DNA of 56,132 nt from Reyranella sp. (GTDB lineage Bacteria > Pseudomonadota > Alphaproteobacteria > Reyranellales > Reyranellaceae). The DNA lies in the NCBI RefSeq assembly GCF_004296935.1, contig NZ_SCVH01000076.1:1-56132 (forward strand), given 5' to 3'. Position numbers and translations under genes: made by a program. Below, piece after piece: positions 32,789 to 42,588 of the stretch; the stretch's first letter is position 1; each line of letters opens with the position of its first letter. The notes under the pieces were generated by a model. That model did no database searches and was not told the DNA's origin. It saw only the letters and a program-made list of their open reading frames with translations.

Positions 32789-34027
32789 TTGGCCAACTTC
32801 GAACGACTGACAGGCGCGCTCGACGGCAACCCCGGCCTGCAACGGCGCGCGACCCTGGCGGCGCTGTCGCTCACGGTGCTGAGCGGCGGTCAGGCCACGA
32901 CCGTGAAGGTCGGCGCCCGCATCACTGTTGCCCCCGGCGCGGCGTCGGACGCCGCCTTCAGCCTCGCCACCACCGCCGCGAACTGGGCCGAGTTCGCCAA
33001 GCCGGTGCCGGCCGTCGGCTTCCAGAGCCTGGTCGGCATGCAGCGCATGGGTCATCTCAAGGTCGCGGGCGACTTGGTCGCCTATGGCCGCAACCTCATC
33101 TTCCTCGAACAACTCTTCGCCGCGGTTCGTCCCGCGGCGCCGGCCGAGCGGCATGAGCCGGTCGGCGAGCCCGTGATCGAGCCGGCGATCGGCCGCTATC
33201 TCAGGCTCGATCTCAATGGCCAGCCGCATCGGATTTATTTCGAGGAAGCAGGCGAGGGGATCCCGCTGGTGTGCCTGCACACCGCGGGCGCCGACGGGCG
33301 GCAGTATCGCGCACTGCTGAACGACGACGAGATCACCGAGCGCTTCCGGGTGATCGTGTTCGACCTGCCGTGGCACGGCAAATCCTCGCCACCGCCTGGC
33401 TTCGAGCGCGAAGCTTACAAGCTCACCACCGATCTCTATGTCGACACGGTGATGGCGGTGTGCCGGGCGCTGAAGCTCGAGCGGCCCGTCGTCATGGGTT
33501 GCTCGATCGGCGGCCGCGCGGTGCTGCATCTGGCGCTGCGCCACGGCGATTATTTTCGGGCGGCGATCGGGCTGCAGTCGGCGACCCACGCCGAGGCCGG
33601 CGCCGACACGCGGCTGCGCGATCTGGGTGTGCTGTTCCGGCCCGACGTGCACGGCCAGGAAGCCGCCGCCGGTACGGTGGCCTGCCTGATCTCGCCGACC
33701 TCGCCTCAGTCCGAGAAGTGGGAGACGCTGTGGCACTACATGCAGGGCGGGCCCGCGGTCTTCATGGGCGACCTGCATTACTATTTCACCGAGGGCGATC
33801 TCAGGAACGGGCTGCTGGACGGGCTCGACACAAGGAAGTGCCCGCTCCACCTGCTGACCGGCGAATACGATCTCTCAGCCACGCCGGCGCTGACGGCGGA
33901 GCTGGCGAAGCTGGTGAAGGCCACGTCCTTCCAGGTGATGGAGGGGCTCGGCCACTTCCCGATGTCGGAAAATCCGGAACAGTTCCGGCGCTATCTGCTG
34001 CCGGTGCTCGATCGCATCGCCGGGTAG
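32789..34027 (+). CDS. Fusion of an SCP2-like N-terminal region with an alpha/beta hydrolase
   Basis: 412 residues. Residues about 30-112 (G-Q-A-T-T-V-K-V-G-A-R-I-T, A-N-W-A-E-F-A, M-G-H-L-K-V-A-G-D) look like a sterol-carrier-protein-2 fold. From 137 on it is an alpha/beta hydrolase with oxyanion strand H-T-A-G-A-D-G, nucleophile Ser239 (G-C-S-I-G-G), Asp361 and His389 (G-L-G-H-F-P-M). It could bind a lipid and hydrolyse an ester, or perform C-C bond cleavage. Start is TTG at 32789 with AGGAGGAA just upstream; no nearer ATG in frame. Divergent from the ADH gene. Confidence 0.8.
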   Translation: MANFERLTGALDGNPGLQRRATLAALSLTVLSGGQATTVKVGARITVAPGAASDAAFSLATTAANWAEFAKPVPAVGFQSLVGMQRMGHLKVAGDLVAYGRNLIFLEQLFAAVRPAAPAERHEPVGEPVIEPAIGRYLRLDLNGQPHRIYFEEAGEGIPLVCLHTAGADGRQYRALLNDDEITERFRVIVFDLPWHGKSSPPPGFEREAYKLTTDLYVDTVMAVCRALKLERPVVMGCSIGGRAVLHLALRHGDYFRAAIGLQSATHAEAGADTRLRDLGVLFRPDVHGQEAAAGTVACLISPTSPQSEKWETLWHYMQGGPAVFMGDLHYYFTEGDLRNGLLDGLDTRKCPLHLLTGEYDLSATPALTAELAKLVKATSFQVMEGLGHFPMSENPEQFRRYLLPVLDRIAG

Positions 34028-34106
34028 CTGCAGGGACCCTGCGTCCGCAAAGTTGCCCTGAAGTCATCCGACAGTTAAGCACTTCTCCAATCAACTGTGG
34101 GCGACG

Positions 34107-34556
34107 ATGCGAAACGATCGGACGATATGGGGCAGAGGCCTGTCGAGTTTGGCGGCCACGGCATTGCTGAGCGGCTGCGGCTGGTTCGACAGCAGCACGC
34201 CCCCGGCAAACCTGCTGGGCGCGCGCCCGGGCGCCGATCGCCTGGCGCCGGTGACCAAGGCGCTGCCGCCGCCCGACAGCGGCCGCCCACATGAGAACGG
34301 CGTGGCCCCGGCCGACGAGACGCGTAGCGCGCAGCCGGGCGCGGCCGGCGCCATCGTGAGCGGCAAGGGCGGCCAGAAGGTCCAGAAGGAAGAGGCGGAG
34401 AAGCAGGCCGTCGAGCAATCCAGGAAGGACCGGGAAGCGCGCGAACGCGAGGCCGCCGCGCGCAAGGCAGGGTCGCCGGCAGACCAGCCATCCAGCGGGC
34501 AGCCATCCGCCGGCTCGCCGCCCACCGAGCAGTCGCCCGCGCCCGCGAAGGATTGA
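34107..34556 (+). CDS. Lipoprotein with a charged, low-complexity tail
   Basis: 149 residues. Lipobox A-L-L-S-G-C near residue 24, then disordered Pro/Ala-rich sequence and a highly charged stretch (K-V-Q-K-E-E-A-E-K-Q-A-V-E-Q-S-R-K-D-R-E) that should form a helix, ending in a Pro/Ser-rich tail. No known domain. Envelope-anchored. It runs into the amino-acid permease gene, whose possible TTG start overlaps its stop. A 13-bp palindrome (34030-34042) and an ACAGTT/AACTGT repeat lie upstream. Confidence 0.7.
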   Translation: MRNDRTIWGRGLSSLAATALLSGCGWFDSSTPPANLLGARPGADRLAPVTKALPPPDSGRPHENGVAPADETRSAQPGAAGAIVSGKGGQKVQKEEAEKQAVEQSRKDREAREREAAARKAGSPADQPSSGQPSAGSPPTEQSPAPAKD

Positions 34557-34570
34557 CCGTCCGCCGCCAG

Positions 34571-36007
34571 ATGAACAGTCTTCTCGCGCGCAAGCCGGTT
34601 GCCGACATCGTCGCCACTGCCGACCGGCGCATTCCCAAGGTCCTCGGTCCCGTCAGCATCACGGCCATGGGCATCGGCGCCATCATCGGCGGCGGCATCT
34701 TCATCTTCACCGGCACGGTGGCGGCGCTCAATGCCGGGCCGGCCATCGTGCTGTCCTTCGTGCTGGCCGCGATCGCCTGCGCCTTCGTCGGCCTTTGCTA
34801 TGCCGAGCTCTCGACCTTCCTGCCGGTCGCCGGCAGCACCTATACCTACACCTATGCCACGCTGGGCGAGTTCGCGGCCTGGATCATCGGCTGGGACCTG
34901 ATCCTGGAATATGCCATCGGCGGCGCGGCGGTCGCCGTCGGCTGGTCGGGCTACTTCGTGAGCCTGCTGCAGGCGATGGGGCTCGGCCTGCCGCCGCGGC
35001 TCACCGCGGCGACGGGGCAGGCGGTGACGCTGGCCGACGGCACGACCGCCACCGCCATCGCCAACCTGCCGGCCGCCGCCATCGTGGTGCTGATCACGGC
35101 GTTGCTGGTCGGCGGCACGAGAGAGTCGGCGCGGCTCAACAACATCATGGTCGCGGTCAAGCTCACGGTCGTGCTGGCCTTCATCGGCCTCGGCGCCTTC
35201 TACGTGAACACCGCCAACTGGCACCCCTTCATCCCGCCCAACAGCGGCACCTTCGGCGCCTTCGGCGTGAGCGGCATCGTGCGCGGCGCCGCCGTCGTGT
35301 TCATCGCCTATGTCGGCTTCGACGCGGTCTCGAACTGCGCCCAGGAGGCGCGCCGGCCGCAGCGCGACATGCCCATCGGCATCCTGGGCTCGCTCGCCAT
35401 CTCGACCGTGCTCTACATCGCCGTGGCCGCGGTGCTGACCGGCCTGGTGCCGTATCGCGAGTTGAACGTACCCGATCCCGTCGTCATGGGCCTGCGCGCC
35501 GTCGGCCAGGCCTGGTTCTCGCTGTTCATCGACCTGGGCGCGTTGATCGGGATCACCACCGTCATCCTGGTACTGCTCTACGGCCAGAGCCGGATCTTCG
35601 CCACCATGGCTGCCGACGGGCTGCTGCCGCCGGTGGTCGCCCGCATCCATCCGAAGCTGGGCACGCCCTGGATCAGCCAGATCACGATCGGAGCCGTCGT
35701 GGCCGCCGTCGCCGCCGTGTCGCCGATCGACGTGCTGGCCGAGCTGGTGGGCGTGGGCACGCTCTTCGCCTTCGTCCTGGTTTGCGCCGCGGTCATCTAT
35801 CTGCGCCACCTCGAGCCCCTTGCGCCCAGGCCCTTCCGCGTGCCGCATGTGCCGTGGGTGCCGCTGCTCGGCATCCTGTTCTGCCTCGTGCTGATCGGCG
35901 GCATGACGCCCGCGACCTGGGTGCGCCTGGTGGTGTGGCTGGCGATCGGGTTGGTCATTTATTTCGGCTACAGCCGGCATCACTCGCGGCTCAACGCCGG
36001 CAAGTGA
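34571..36007 (+). CDS. APC-superfamily amino-acid permease (cationic amino-acid transporter-like)
   Basis: 478 residues, about 12 to 14 membrane helices. The first helix contains the unwound substrate motif M-G-I-G-A-I-I-G-G-G-I-F, diagnostic of APC antiporters/symporters; V-F-I-A-Y-V-G-F-D-A-V-S is the conserved helix-6 motif. Imports amino acids or polyamines across the inner membrane. The start is uncertain: ATG at 34571, or the TTG at 34553 that overlaps the lipoprotein stop. Its stop overlaps the next gene's GTG (GTGA at 36004-36007). Confidence 0.9.
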   Translation: MNSLLARKPVADIVATADRRIPKVLGPVSITAMGIGAIIGGGIFIFTGTVAALNAGPAIVLSFVLAAIACAFVGLCYAELSTFLPVAGSTYTYTYATLGEFAAWIIGWDLILEYAIGGAAVAVGWSGYFVSLLQAMGLGLPPRLTAATGQAVTLADGTTATAIANLPAAAIVVLITALLVGGTRESARLNNIMVAVKLTVVLAFIGLGAFYVNTANWHPFIPPNSGTFGAFGVSGIVRGAAVVFIAYVGFDAVSNCAQEARRPQRDMPIGILGSLAISTVLYIAVAAVLTGLVPYRELNVPDPVVMGLRAVGQAWFSLFIDLGALIGITTVILVLLYGQSRIFATMAADGLLPPVVARIHPKLGTPWISQITIGAVVAAVAAVSPIDVLAELVGVGTLFAFVLVCAAVIYLRHLEPLAPRPFRVPHVPWVPLLGILFCLVLIGGMTPATWVRLVVWLAIGLVIYFGYSRHHSRLNAGK

Positions 36008-36435
36008 CTCCGCTCGCCGCCTATGCCGGCCTGTTCGCGGCCTCGTTCCTGGCCGCCACGATCTTTCCCTTCCAGTCGGAACTGGTCCTGCTCGGCCTGC
36101 TGCTGAGCGGCGACTACCCATGGCCGGTGCTGCTGGCGGTGGCGACCATGGGCAACGTGCTGGGCGCGGTGGTGAACTGGGGGCTCGGCCGCTTCTTCGT
36201 CCACTTCAGGGATCGGCGCTGGTTCCCGGTGAAGCCTGCGACCTACCTCAGGGCCGAGCGCTGGTACCGGCGCTATGGTGTGTGGTCTCTTCTGTTCGCC
36301 TGGCTGCCCATCGTCGGCGATCCGCTCACGGTGGTGGCCGGGGCATTGCGTGCGAACCTCGCGCTGTTCGTCGTGCTGGTGACGGTGGGCAAGCTCGGCC
36401 GCTACGCCGTACTGGTGGCGGCGACGCTGCCATGA
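36004..36435 (+). CDS. YqaA/DedA-like SNARE-associated membrane protein
   Basis: 143 residues with four or five membrane helices. F-P-F-Q-S-E-L-V-L-L-G-L at about 20-31, G-N-V-L-G-A-V-V-N-W-G-L-G-R near 49-62 and G-V-W-S-L-L-F-A-W-L-P-I-V-G-D-P-L near 92-108 match the small YqaA branch of the DedA/VTT family. These proteins affect membrane lipid flipping and envelope homeostasis. GTG start overlapping the upstream permease stop implies coupling; no ATG is available. Confidence 0.85.
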   Translation: MTPLAAYAGLFAASFLAATIFPFQSELVLLGLLLSGDYPWPVLLAVATMGNVLGAVVNWGLGRFFVHFRDRRWFPVKPATYLRAERWYRRYGVWSLLFAWLPIVGDPLTVVAGALRANLALFVVLVTVGKLGRYAVLVAATLP

Positions 36436-36462
36436 GATAGTCGGTGCGCAGGGAGGATCGCT

Positions 36463-36816
36463 ATGTCGGGCAGGTCCATTCTCATCGCCATCGACCTCAG
36501 CGGCTGGCTCCTGGCTTCCATCGCCGCCTTCATGATCGTGGCCTACGCCAGCTTCTTCGGCATCGGCGTGATCGGCCTTCTGATGTGGTTCATCTGCACC
36601 ATCGTCGACCTCGAAGTGGACGGCGCCGTGGGCAGCGGCATCTCGCCCGGCTTCCTGGCGCACCAGGTCAAGGCGAAGGTGGAGATCTCGCGCGCCGAGC
36701 GGGCGGCCCGGTTCGGGGAGAGACTGCTGGAGGTGCAGTCGGCCCGCTTCTTCAAGCGCCTTGGTGCGGCGCTGGCGCTGTTCGGCTTGGGCGGCTTCCT
36801 GCTCTTTCAGCTCTGA
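36463..36816 (+). CDS. Small membrane protein of unknown function
   Basis: 117 residues: two membrane helices near 7-47, a charged cytoplasmic helix (H-Q-V-K-A-K-V-E-I-S-R-A-E-R-A-A-R-F) and a third C-terminal helix (A-L-A-L-F-G-L-G-G-F-L-L-F). GGGAGG precedes the ATG. No family recognised; same direction as the permease and YqaA-like genes 28 bp upstream, so probably the end of that transcript. Confidence 0.7.
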   Translation: MSGRSILIAIDLSGWLLASIAAFMIVAYASFFGIGVIGLLMWFICTIVDLEVDGAVGSGISPGFLAHQVKAKVEISRAERAARFGERLLEVQSARFFKRLGAALALFGLGGFLLFQL

Positions 36817-36821
36817 TCTGG

Positions 36822-37070
36822 TCAGTCCTCGCGGTACCAGACACCCAGGAGGAACCGTGTGTGCTTGCCGCGCGCCGGTCCGGCCTGCTCCCGGACGTCG
36901 TTCGGCGTGGCACCCTTCCGGGCCATCCAGCCGTCGATCAGCTTCTTGCCGGTGAAGCCCAGGACGAAGAGGGCGGCCAATTCAATGGCGCACCGCGGCG
37001 ACCGGGCCGGCAGCGGTCGTACCAAGCCAAGGGGCTTCCGAAGAACAGGGGTGAGGGCCGTCATATGCAC
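36822..37070 (-). CDS. Small hypothetical protein at the end of the exporter operon
   Basis: 82 residues: basic N-terminus, one hydrophobic stretch (A-I-E-L-A-A-L-F-V-L-G-F-T-G) and a charged tail. It starts six bases after the ABC permease stop in the same direction, so a co-transcribed membrane peptide is possible, but there are no family features and it may be spurious. An internal start nearer the hydrophobic stretch is possible. Confidence 0.35.
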   Translation of the reverse strand: MHMTALTPVLRKPLGLVRPLPARSPRCAIELAALFVLGFTGKKLIDGWMARKGATPNDVREQAGPARGKHTRFLLGVWYRED

Positions 37071-37076
37071 GGCCCG

Positions 37077-38198
37077 TCAGGCCGTCTCGCCCACCGACTT
37101 GCGGAAGCGGGCGAGGGCCAGGCCGAAGAGCAGGGCGCCGATCACGGCGATGGCCACGAAATGCGGCCACACCGTCTCGAAGCCGGCGCCGCGGAACAGG
37201 ATTGCCTGAGCCAGCATGATGAAATGGGTGGTGGGCGCGGCCAGCATCAAATACTGGATGACGAGGGGCATGCTCTCGCGCGGTGTGGTGCCGCCGGACA
37301 GCATCTCAAGCGGGATCAGCACCAGGATCAGCAGCAGCCCGAACTGCGGCATCGACCGCGCGACGGTCGCCAGGAAGATGCCCATCGACGTGGTGGCGAA
37401 CAGGTGGACTGCGGCGCCGGCCAGGAACAGCGCGACCGATCCTTCGATCGGCACGGCAAGCAATCCCTTGACGACGAACAGAAGCGACAGCGTGCAGGCC
37501 GCGAGCACGACCAGCGCCATTGACCAGATCTTCCCCGCCATGATCTCGAGGGGCGTCACGGGCATGACCAGCAAATGCTCGATGGTGCCGTGCTCGCGTT
37601 CGCGGATCAGGGCGGCGCCGGTCAGAATGATCGAGAGCATGGTGATGTTGTTCACGACCTCGATGACCGCACTGAACCAGGAGATCGTGAGCGTCGGGTT
37701 GAAGCGGGACCGCAAGGCGAGCTCGACTGGCGCCGGCGTGTAGGCGCGGTAGTGCCGCAGGAACGACTCGATCTCGCCGGCCACGATGCTCTGCACGTAG
37801 CCGCTGCCGACGAAGGCCTGGTTCATGCGGGTGGCGTCGACGTTGAGCTGGATGGTCGGCCGGCGGCCGGCCAGCAGGTCGCGCTGGAAGTCGGGCGGGA
37901 CGTCGAGGGCGAAGATGTCGAGCCCGGCATCCATTCGGCGGTCCACGTCGGGTTGCTCGATGAGGGTCGGCGGCAGGAAGAAGGGCGGGAAGAAGGCGTC
38001 GACGATGCGCGTGGAGAGCGGCGAGCGATCCTCGTCGACGATGGCGATCGGCGTCTTGTTGAGCTGCTCAGGCATCGCCGTCGACGCGGTGTAGATCGAT
38101 ATCGTGAAGGCAAAGACGATCAACGCCAGCATGCCCGGATCGCGGGCGAGGCCGCGCAGCTCCTTGAGTCCGAGATTGAGGATGTTGGCGGCGTGCAT
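37077..38198 (-). CDS. ABC-2 type exporter permease (YhhJ/YbhR-like)
   Basis: 373 residues. One N-terminal helix (L-I-V-F-A-F-T-I-S-I-Y), a large extracytoplasmic domain (about 45-170), then five helices with the R-E-R-E-H-G-T-I-E-H-L-L-V-M-P-V-T motif characteristic of ABC-2 permeases. It matches the last gene of yhiI-rbbA-yhhJ-type operons. It pairs with the C-terminal permease half of the large ABC protein three bases upstream. Confidence 0.9.
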   Translation of the reverse strand: MHAANILNLGLKELRGLARDPGMLALIVFAFTISIYTASTAMPEQLNKTPIAIVDEDRSPLSTRIVDAFFPPFFLPPTLIEQPDVDRRMDAGLDIFALDVPPDFQRDLLAGRRPTIQLNVDATRMNQAFVGSGYVQSIVAGEIESFLRHYRAYTPAPVELALRSRFNPTLTISWFSAVIEVVNNITMLSIILTGAALIREREHGTIEHLLVMPVTPLEIMAGKIWSMALVVLAACTLSLLFVVKGLLAVPIEGSVALFLAGAAVHLFATTSMGIFLATVARSMPQFGLLLILVLIPLEMLSGGTTPRESMPLVIQYLMLAAPTTHFIMLAQAILFRGAGFETVWPHFVAIAVIGALLFGLALARFRKSVGETA

Positions 38199-38201
38199 CG
38201 C

Positions 38202-40931
38202 TCAGGTCTCCTGCTTGCGCAGCAGCAGGGCGCTGAGCCCGATCAATACCGGAACGGCAATCAGCAGCGGCGCGAACGAGGCCTGCAGATCGGCGAAGCC
38301 CAGCGCCTTGGAGAAGGCGCCGCGCGAGATCGTCAGGAAGTGCGTCATCGGATAGGCTTGGCCGATCGCGGCTCCGATACCCTGCAGCGACGAGACCGGG
38401 TCGATCATGCCGGAGAATTCCATGGCCGGCAGCAGGGTGCCGATGGTGGTGCCGAAGATCGCCGCCGACTGGCTGCGCATGAAGGACGAGAACACCAACC
38501 CGATCGACGTGGCAGCCACGACGTAGATGAAGGCGCCGGCGGCGAGGGCGGCGAAACTGCCCTTGAGAGGCACGCCAAAGACGGTGACGGCGAGCAGGGT
38601 GAGCAGCAGGAAATTCACCATGCCGAGGGCGACATACGGAAGCTGCTTGCCGATCAGGAACTCAAGCCGGCTGACCGGCGTGACATAGAGGTTGACGAGA
38701 GAGCCCAGCTCCTTTTCGCGCACGATGCTGAGCGTCGTCAGCATCGACGGGATCAGGAGCAGCAGCATCGGGATCACCGCCGGCACCATCGCGACCAGGC
38801 TCTTGACGTCGGGGTTGTAGCGGAACCGGACCTCGATGCCGGCAGGTGCCGGCGCGACGGCGGTTGCGGCCAACCAGGCGGCGTGCATGCCGAGCACATA
38901 ACCCCGCGCGGTTTCGGCCCGCATCGGCATGGCGCCGTCCAGCCAGGCGCCGATCTCGACGGTGCGGCCGCGCGCGATGTCGCGGGCGAAGTTGGCCGGG
39001 ATCTCGATGGCGAGGCTCAGCTCTCCCGTCCGCATGCGGCGGTCGAGCTCGGCGTGACTGAGGATCGGCGGGCGCTCGACGAAATAGCGCGAGCCCGCGA
39101 GGTTGAGCGCATAGTCGCGGCTGGTCGTGGTCTCGTCGCGGTCGAGGATGGCGAAGGTCAGATCCTCGACATCCATGTTGATGCCATAGCCGATGACGAA
39201 CATCAGCAACACGCTGCCCAGCAGGGCGAGCGTCGCGCGGATCGGGTCGCGTGCCAGTTCGATCGTCTCGCGAAGCGAATAGGCCAGCATGCGCCGCACG
39301 TCGAACAGGCCACGGCGGCGCGGCGGCGCGGCATTGCGGACCGCCGGGGCGGCAGCGGCCTCCCGCCCGGGATCGGTGCCGGCGCCGGAGGCCTCCTGCA
39401 GCCAGGCCACGAAGGCCTCCTCCAGCGTGCCAGCGCTGCGCCTGGCAACAAGGGCGGCAGGCGTGTCGGTGACCAGGATGCGGCCGGCATGCATCAGCGA
39501 GATTCGGTCGCAGCGCTCGGCCTCGTTCATCAGATGGGTGGAGATGAAGATGGTGACCTGCTCCCGGCGCGCGAGATCGATCATGATGCGCCAGAATTCG
39601 TCGCGCGCGATCGGATCGACACCCGATGTGGGTTCATCGAGGATCAGCAGGCTGGGCTTGTGGATCATCGCCACCGCCAGCGACAGGCGCTGTCGCCGGC
39701 CGAGCGGCAGGGTGGGCGGGAGCGAGTCCAGCACGTCGGTCAGCTCGAAGCTGCGCGCGACCTCCTCGACCCGTCCGGCGATCGATGCCTCGGGCAGCCG
39801 GAAAAGGCGGGCATGCAGCTCGAGGTTCTGCCGCACCGTCAGCTCGCCGTAGAGCGAGAAGGATTGTGACATGTAGCCGACCCGGCGGCGGGTCTCGAAG
39901 TCCTGCGCATCGAGCGGCTGGTCGAACAGCCGCGCCTGGCCATCGCTGGGCGGCAGCAGGCCCGTCAGCATTTTCATGGTGGTGGTCTTGCCGCAGCCAT
40001 TGGAACCGAGAAAACCGAAGATCTCGCCGCGGTCGATGCGGAGGTCGACATGGTCGACGGCGACGAAATCGCCGAAGCGCATGGTGAGGCCCTGGGCCTC
40101 GATCGCGACCTCGCCGTCGCGCTCCGGATCGCGTGGTGGTATCTCGACGGGGCGATAGCCGTGGCCGCGCTGGCTGGGCAGCAGGGCAATGAAAGCCGCC
40201 TCGAGCGAGTGCGTGCCGGTCTGGGTCAGCAGTTCCGACGGACTGCCCGTGGCCAGCACGTGACCGGCGTCCATGGCGACCAGCCAGTCAAAGGCCGCGG
40301 CTTCCTCCATGTACGACGTCGCGACGACGACGCTCATGCCCGGCCGTGCCGCGCGGATGCGGCCAATCAGGTCCCAGAACTGGCGCCGCGACAGGGGATC
40401 GATGCCGGTCGTCGGTTCGTCGAGGATCAGCAGGTCGGGATCGTGCACGAGGGCACAGCACAAGCCGAGCTTCTGCTTCATGCCGCCCGACAGCTTGCCC
40501 GCGGGACGATCGACGAAGGGCGCGAGGCCGGTGGCCTCCGTCAGCTCGGCAATGCGCCGCTCGCGTTCGGCACGGGCATGGCCGAACAGGCGGGCGAAGA
40601 AATCGATGTTCTCGGCCACCGTGAGCGTCGCATAGAGGTTGCGGCCGAGGCCCTGCGGCATGTAGGCGATGCGCGTGCAGACGCGGCGGCGATGGCGGCC
40701 GCGCGCCATGTCGCCGCCCAGCACCTCGACGCGGCCGGTCTGCAGGCGGCGCGCACCGGCGACCAGCGACAGCAGGCTCGACTTGCCGACACCATCGGGG
40801 CCGATCAATCCGACGATACCTCCGGCGGGCAGATCGAGGTCGATGGAATCAAGCGCTGTGACGGGACCGTAGCGCAAGCCGACACCGTGCAGTCGGGCGA
40901 CGAAGCCGGCCTGCTGCGGGGCCTCCATCAT
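38202..40931 (-). CDS. RbbA/YhiH-like tandem ATPase fused to an ABC-2 permease
   Basis: 909 residues. First ATPase (about 10-240): Walker [10 protein letters not shown] at 44-52, signature L-S-G-G-M-K-Q-K. Second ATPase (about 270-510): G-S-N-G-C-G-K-T-T, with the divergent signature L-P-L-G-R-R-Q-R and D-E-P-T-S-G-V-D-P. The last 370 residues are an ABC-2 permease with [16 protein letters not shown]. Same architecture as E. coli RbbA, a ribosome-associated ATPase. With the fusion protein and YhhJ-like gene it more likely forms an efflux pump. Overlaps the fusion-protein stop (ATGA, 40928-40931). Confidence 0.9.
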   Translation of the reverse strand: MMEAPQQAGFVARLHGVGLRYGPVTALDSIDLDLPAGGIVGLIGPDGVGKSSLLSLVAGARRLQTGRVEVLGGDMARGRHRRRVCTRIAYMPQGLGRNLYATLTVAENIDFFARLFGHARAERERRIAELTEATGLAPFVDRPAGKLSGGMKQKLGLCCALVHDPDLLILDEPTTGIDPLSRRQFWDLIGRIRAARPGMSVVVATSYMEEAAAFDWLVAMDAGHVLATGSPSELLTQTGTHSLEAAFIALLPSQRGHGYRPVEIPPRDPERDGEVAIEAQGLTMRFGDFVAVDHVDLRIDRGEIFGFLGSNGCGKTTTMKMLTGLLPPSDGQARLFDQPLDAQDFETRRRVGYMSQSFSLYGELTVRQNLELHARLFRLPEASIAGRVEEVARSFELTDVLDSLPPTLPLGRRQRLSLAVAMIHKPSLLILDEPTSGVDPIARDEFWRIMIDLARREQVTIFISTHLMNEAERCDRISLMHAGRILVTDTPAALVARRSAGTLEEAFVAWLQEASGAGTDPGREAAAAPAVRNAAPPRRRGLFDVRRMLAYSLRETIELARDPIRATLALLGSVLLMFVIGYGINMDVEDLTFAILDRDETTTSRDYALNLAGSRYFVERPPILSHAELDRRMRTGELSLAIEIPANFARDIARGRTVEIGAWLDGAMPMRAETARGYVLGMHAAWLAATAVAPAPAGIEVRFRYNPDVKSLVAMVPAVIPMLLLLIPSMLTTLSIVREKELGSLVNLYVTPVSRLEFLIGKQLPYVALGMVNFLLLTLLAVTVFGVPLKGSFAALAAGAFIYVVAATSIGLVFSSFMRSQSAAIFGTTIGTLLPAMEFSGMIDPVSSLQGIGAAIGQAYPMTHFLTISRGAFSKALGFADLQASFAPLLIAVPVLIGLSALLLRKQET

Positions 40932-41998
40932 GGCGGCAGCTTTACCGCCAGACTGGCCGGCCAGTCGAGCTTGGGATCGGTTCGGACATAAGCCACGCCC
41001 GGCAGCCCGGTCTTCACCTGCCCGAGATTCTTGTCGAGCAGGGTCTTGTCGATGTTGGCCTTGATGCGGAACACAAGCTTCAGGCGCTCGCTGGAGGTCT
41101 CGACCGTTTTGGGCGTGAACTGGGCGACGTCGGCCACGAAGGTGACTCGGGCGGGCAAGACATACTGGGGCGCAGTATCGAGAATGAGACGAACCTCGCT
41201 GCCGATGGCGAGCCGGCCGGCGGCCGCGGTCGGCAGGAAGAACGTCATGTAGACGTCGCCCAGATCGACCATGTTCAGCACCTTGCCGCCGGCGCCGAGA
41301 ACCTCGCCGGGCTGAGCCACGCGATACTGGATGCGGCCGTCACGCGGCGCCTTCAGGGCGCTGTCGTCGATGTCGGCCTGGATGCGCTCGATGGTGGCGA
41401 GGGCGGCCTCGTGCGCCGCCTGCGCGCCGATCACCTGGGACTCGGCCGTTCCGATCGCGGCTTCGGATGCCGCGAGCTGTGCCTCGGCGGCGCTTGCTGC
41501 GGCCTTGGCGCCCTCATAGCGGGCGCGATCGTCGTCCAGCACCTGCAGCGGCGTGTTGCCTTTGGGTGCCAGCTCCTCGGAGCGGGCCACGCGTTTGCGC
41601 GCCGCTTCGACTTCGGTCTGGCGCTGCGCGACCAGGGCGAGGGCAGCCCGCTTCTCGGCCCGTCGCTGCTCGACGTGCGAGCGGGCCGTCACGATGCCGA
41701 TTCTTGCCTGGTCGAGCGCCGCGCGGGTCTCGCGCAGCTGCGCCTGGAGGACCCTCGTGTCGATATTGGCAACGACCTGGCCTGCCGTCACGAAGTCGCC
41801 CTCGTTGACCAGGATGTCCTTCACGCGGCCCGGCAACTTGGCCGAGATATCGATGTCGACGGCCTCGATGCGGCCGTTGCCGCTGGCGAAGCCGACAGGC
41901 AGGGACGGCGGGGTCAGCCACTGCCACGCGAGATAGCCCGCGGCGAGGACGACCGCGGCGACAGCGAGCCTCGACAACCAGGCTTGTGACGACGTCAT
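40928..41998 (-). CDS. HlyD-family membrane fusion protein (YhiI-like)
   Basis: 356 residues. N-terminal membrane anchor (about 10-27), biotinyl-lipoyl half motifs ([14 protein letters not shown] near 57-70 and L-K-A-P-R-D-G-R-I near 217-225), a long coiled-coil hairpin (about 85-205) and a beta-barrel C-terminus. It bridges the inner-membrane ABC-2 exporter to an outer-membrane channel, not encoded here. First gene of the operon; the intergenic region upstream shows no clear promoter. Confidence 0.92.
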   Translation of the reverse strand: MTSSQAWLSRLAVAAVVLAAGYLAWQWLTPPSLPVGFASGNGRIEAVDIDISAKLPGRVKDILVNEGDFVTAGQVVANIDTRVLQAQLRETRAALDQARIGIVTARSHVEQRRAEKRAALALVAQRQTEVEAARKRVARSEELAPKGNTPLQVLDDDRARYEGAKAAASAAEAQLAASEAAIGTAESQVIGAQAAHEAALATIERIQADIDDSALKAPRDGRIQYRVAQPGEVLGAGGKVLNMVDLGDVYMTFFLPTAAAGRLAIGSEVRLILDTAPQYVLPARVTFVADVAQFTPKTVETSSERLKLVFRIKANIDKTLLDKNLGQVKTGLPGVAYVRTDPKLDWPASLAVKLPP

Positions 41999-42077
41999 GG
42001 TTTGCTTGTAGGGCGAATTGCGGCGAGGAAGTTGACCTGGATCAACAGGCCGGGGCGTTCTGCGCGGTGCGGCCGCC

Positions 42078-42509
42078 CTAGTAGTCGAGTTCTCCTACGA
42101 CCGGCCAGCGCGGCACCTCGTTGATCGAGGTCTTCGATTTGAAGTCGGCGAGGCCGCGGGGCGTCGCCATTTGCTCCAGCCCCTGGACTTCCCAGAAGTA
42201 GAGGAACGGCCCGTCCTTCGCCTCGGCGGTCGGCGGACGCCGGGCGGGGTCGGGACACTTGCCGGCGCGCGGGCCGCTGGGGACGGCACGCACGACGGAG
42301 CCCAGCGTGCCAGTCCAGGAATACTGGCCCGGCCGGAACAGCGCGTGCGGCGGGATCGAGGCATAGATGAACACCGGCACGCCTATGGGCAGCGGTGGGT
42401 CGGCCTCGTGGCTGCTGCCGAAGAACACGCTGGCGCCGAGGCCGGGCACGCTGCTGGCAGATTCGAGATGCACACATGGCACCGGGGCCAGGACAACAGG
42501 CCGGATCAT
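42078..42509 (-). CDS. Conserved hypothetical protein
   Basis: 143 residues, no signal peptide, not recognised. Aromatic-rich beta-type sequence (S-V-F-F-G-S-S-H-E-A, V-F-I-Y-A-S-I-P-P-H-A-L-F, F-L-Y-F-W-E-V-Q-G-L-E-Q) with a compact globular look. The ATG at 42509 has GGGAGG eight bases upstream, which outweighs the much longer open frame behind it that overlaps the TPR gene. An overlapping frame at 41995-42537 has worse composition. Confidence 0.65.
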   Translation of the reverse strand: MIRPVVLAPVPCVHLESASSVPGLGASVFFGSSHEADPPLPIGVPVFIYASIPPHALFRPGQYSWTGTLGSVVRAVPSGPRAGKCPDPARRPPTAEAKDGPFLYFWEVQGLEQMATPRGLADFKSKTSINEVPRWPVVGELDY

Positions 42510-42588
42510 TGAGTTTTCCTCCCCCAAGAGCCGACACAGTGAACCATCGCCGCTCCGCGGCATAGGGGAACCATCGCCGTGCCGCCGC

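Noticed and set aside
34030-34042. GCAGGGACCCTGC palindrome as an intrinsic terminator of the SCP2-hydrolase gene
   Set aside because: The loop is one base and no T-run follows; too weak to call as a terminator.
34091-36121. Minus-strand open frame of 676 codons opposite the lipoprotein and APC permease
   Set aside because: Composition is dominated by His, Asp, Gly and Arg repeats, which is the antisense of membrane-protein codons. No family features.
37575-39869. Plus-strand open frame of 764 codons opposite the RbbA-like exporter
   Set aside because: Antisense to strongly conserved ATPase and permease motifs; no start signal or domains.
41995-42537. Alternative minus-strand frame overlapping the 42078-42509 gene
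   Set aside because: Arg/Pro-rich sequence without fold-like pattern, whereas the chosen frame has a good SD and balanced composition.
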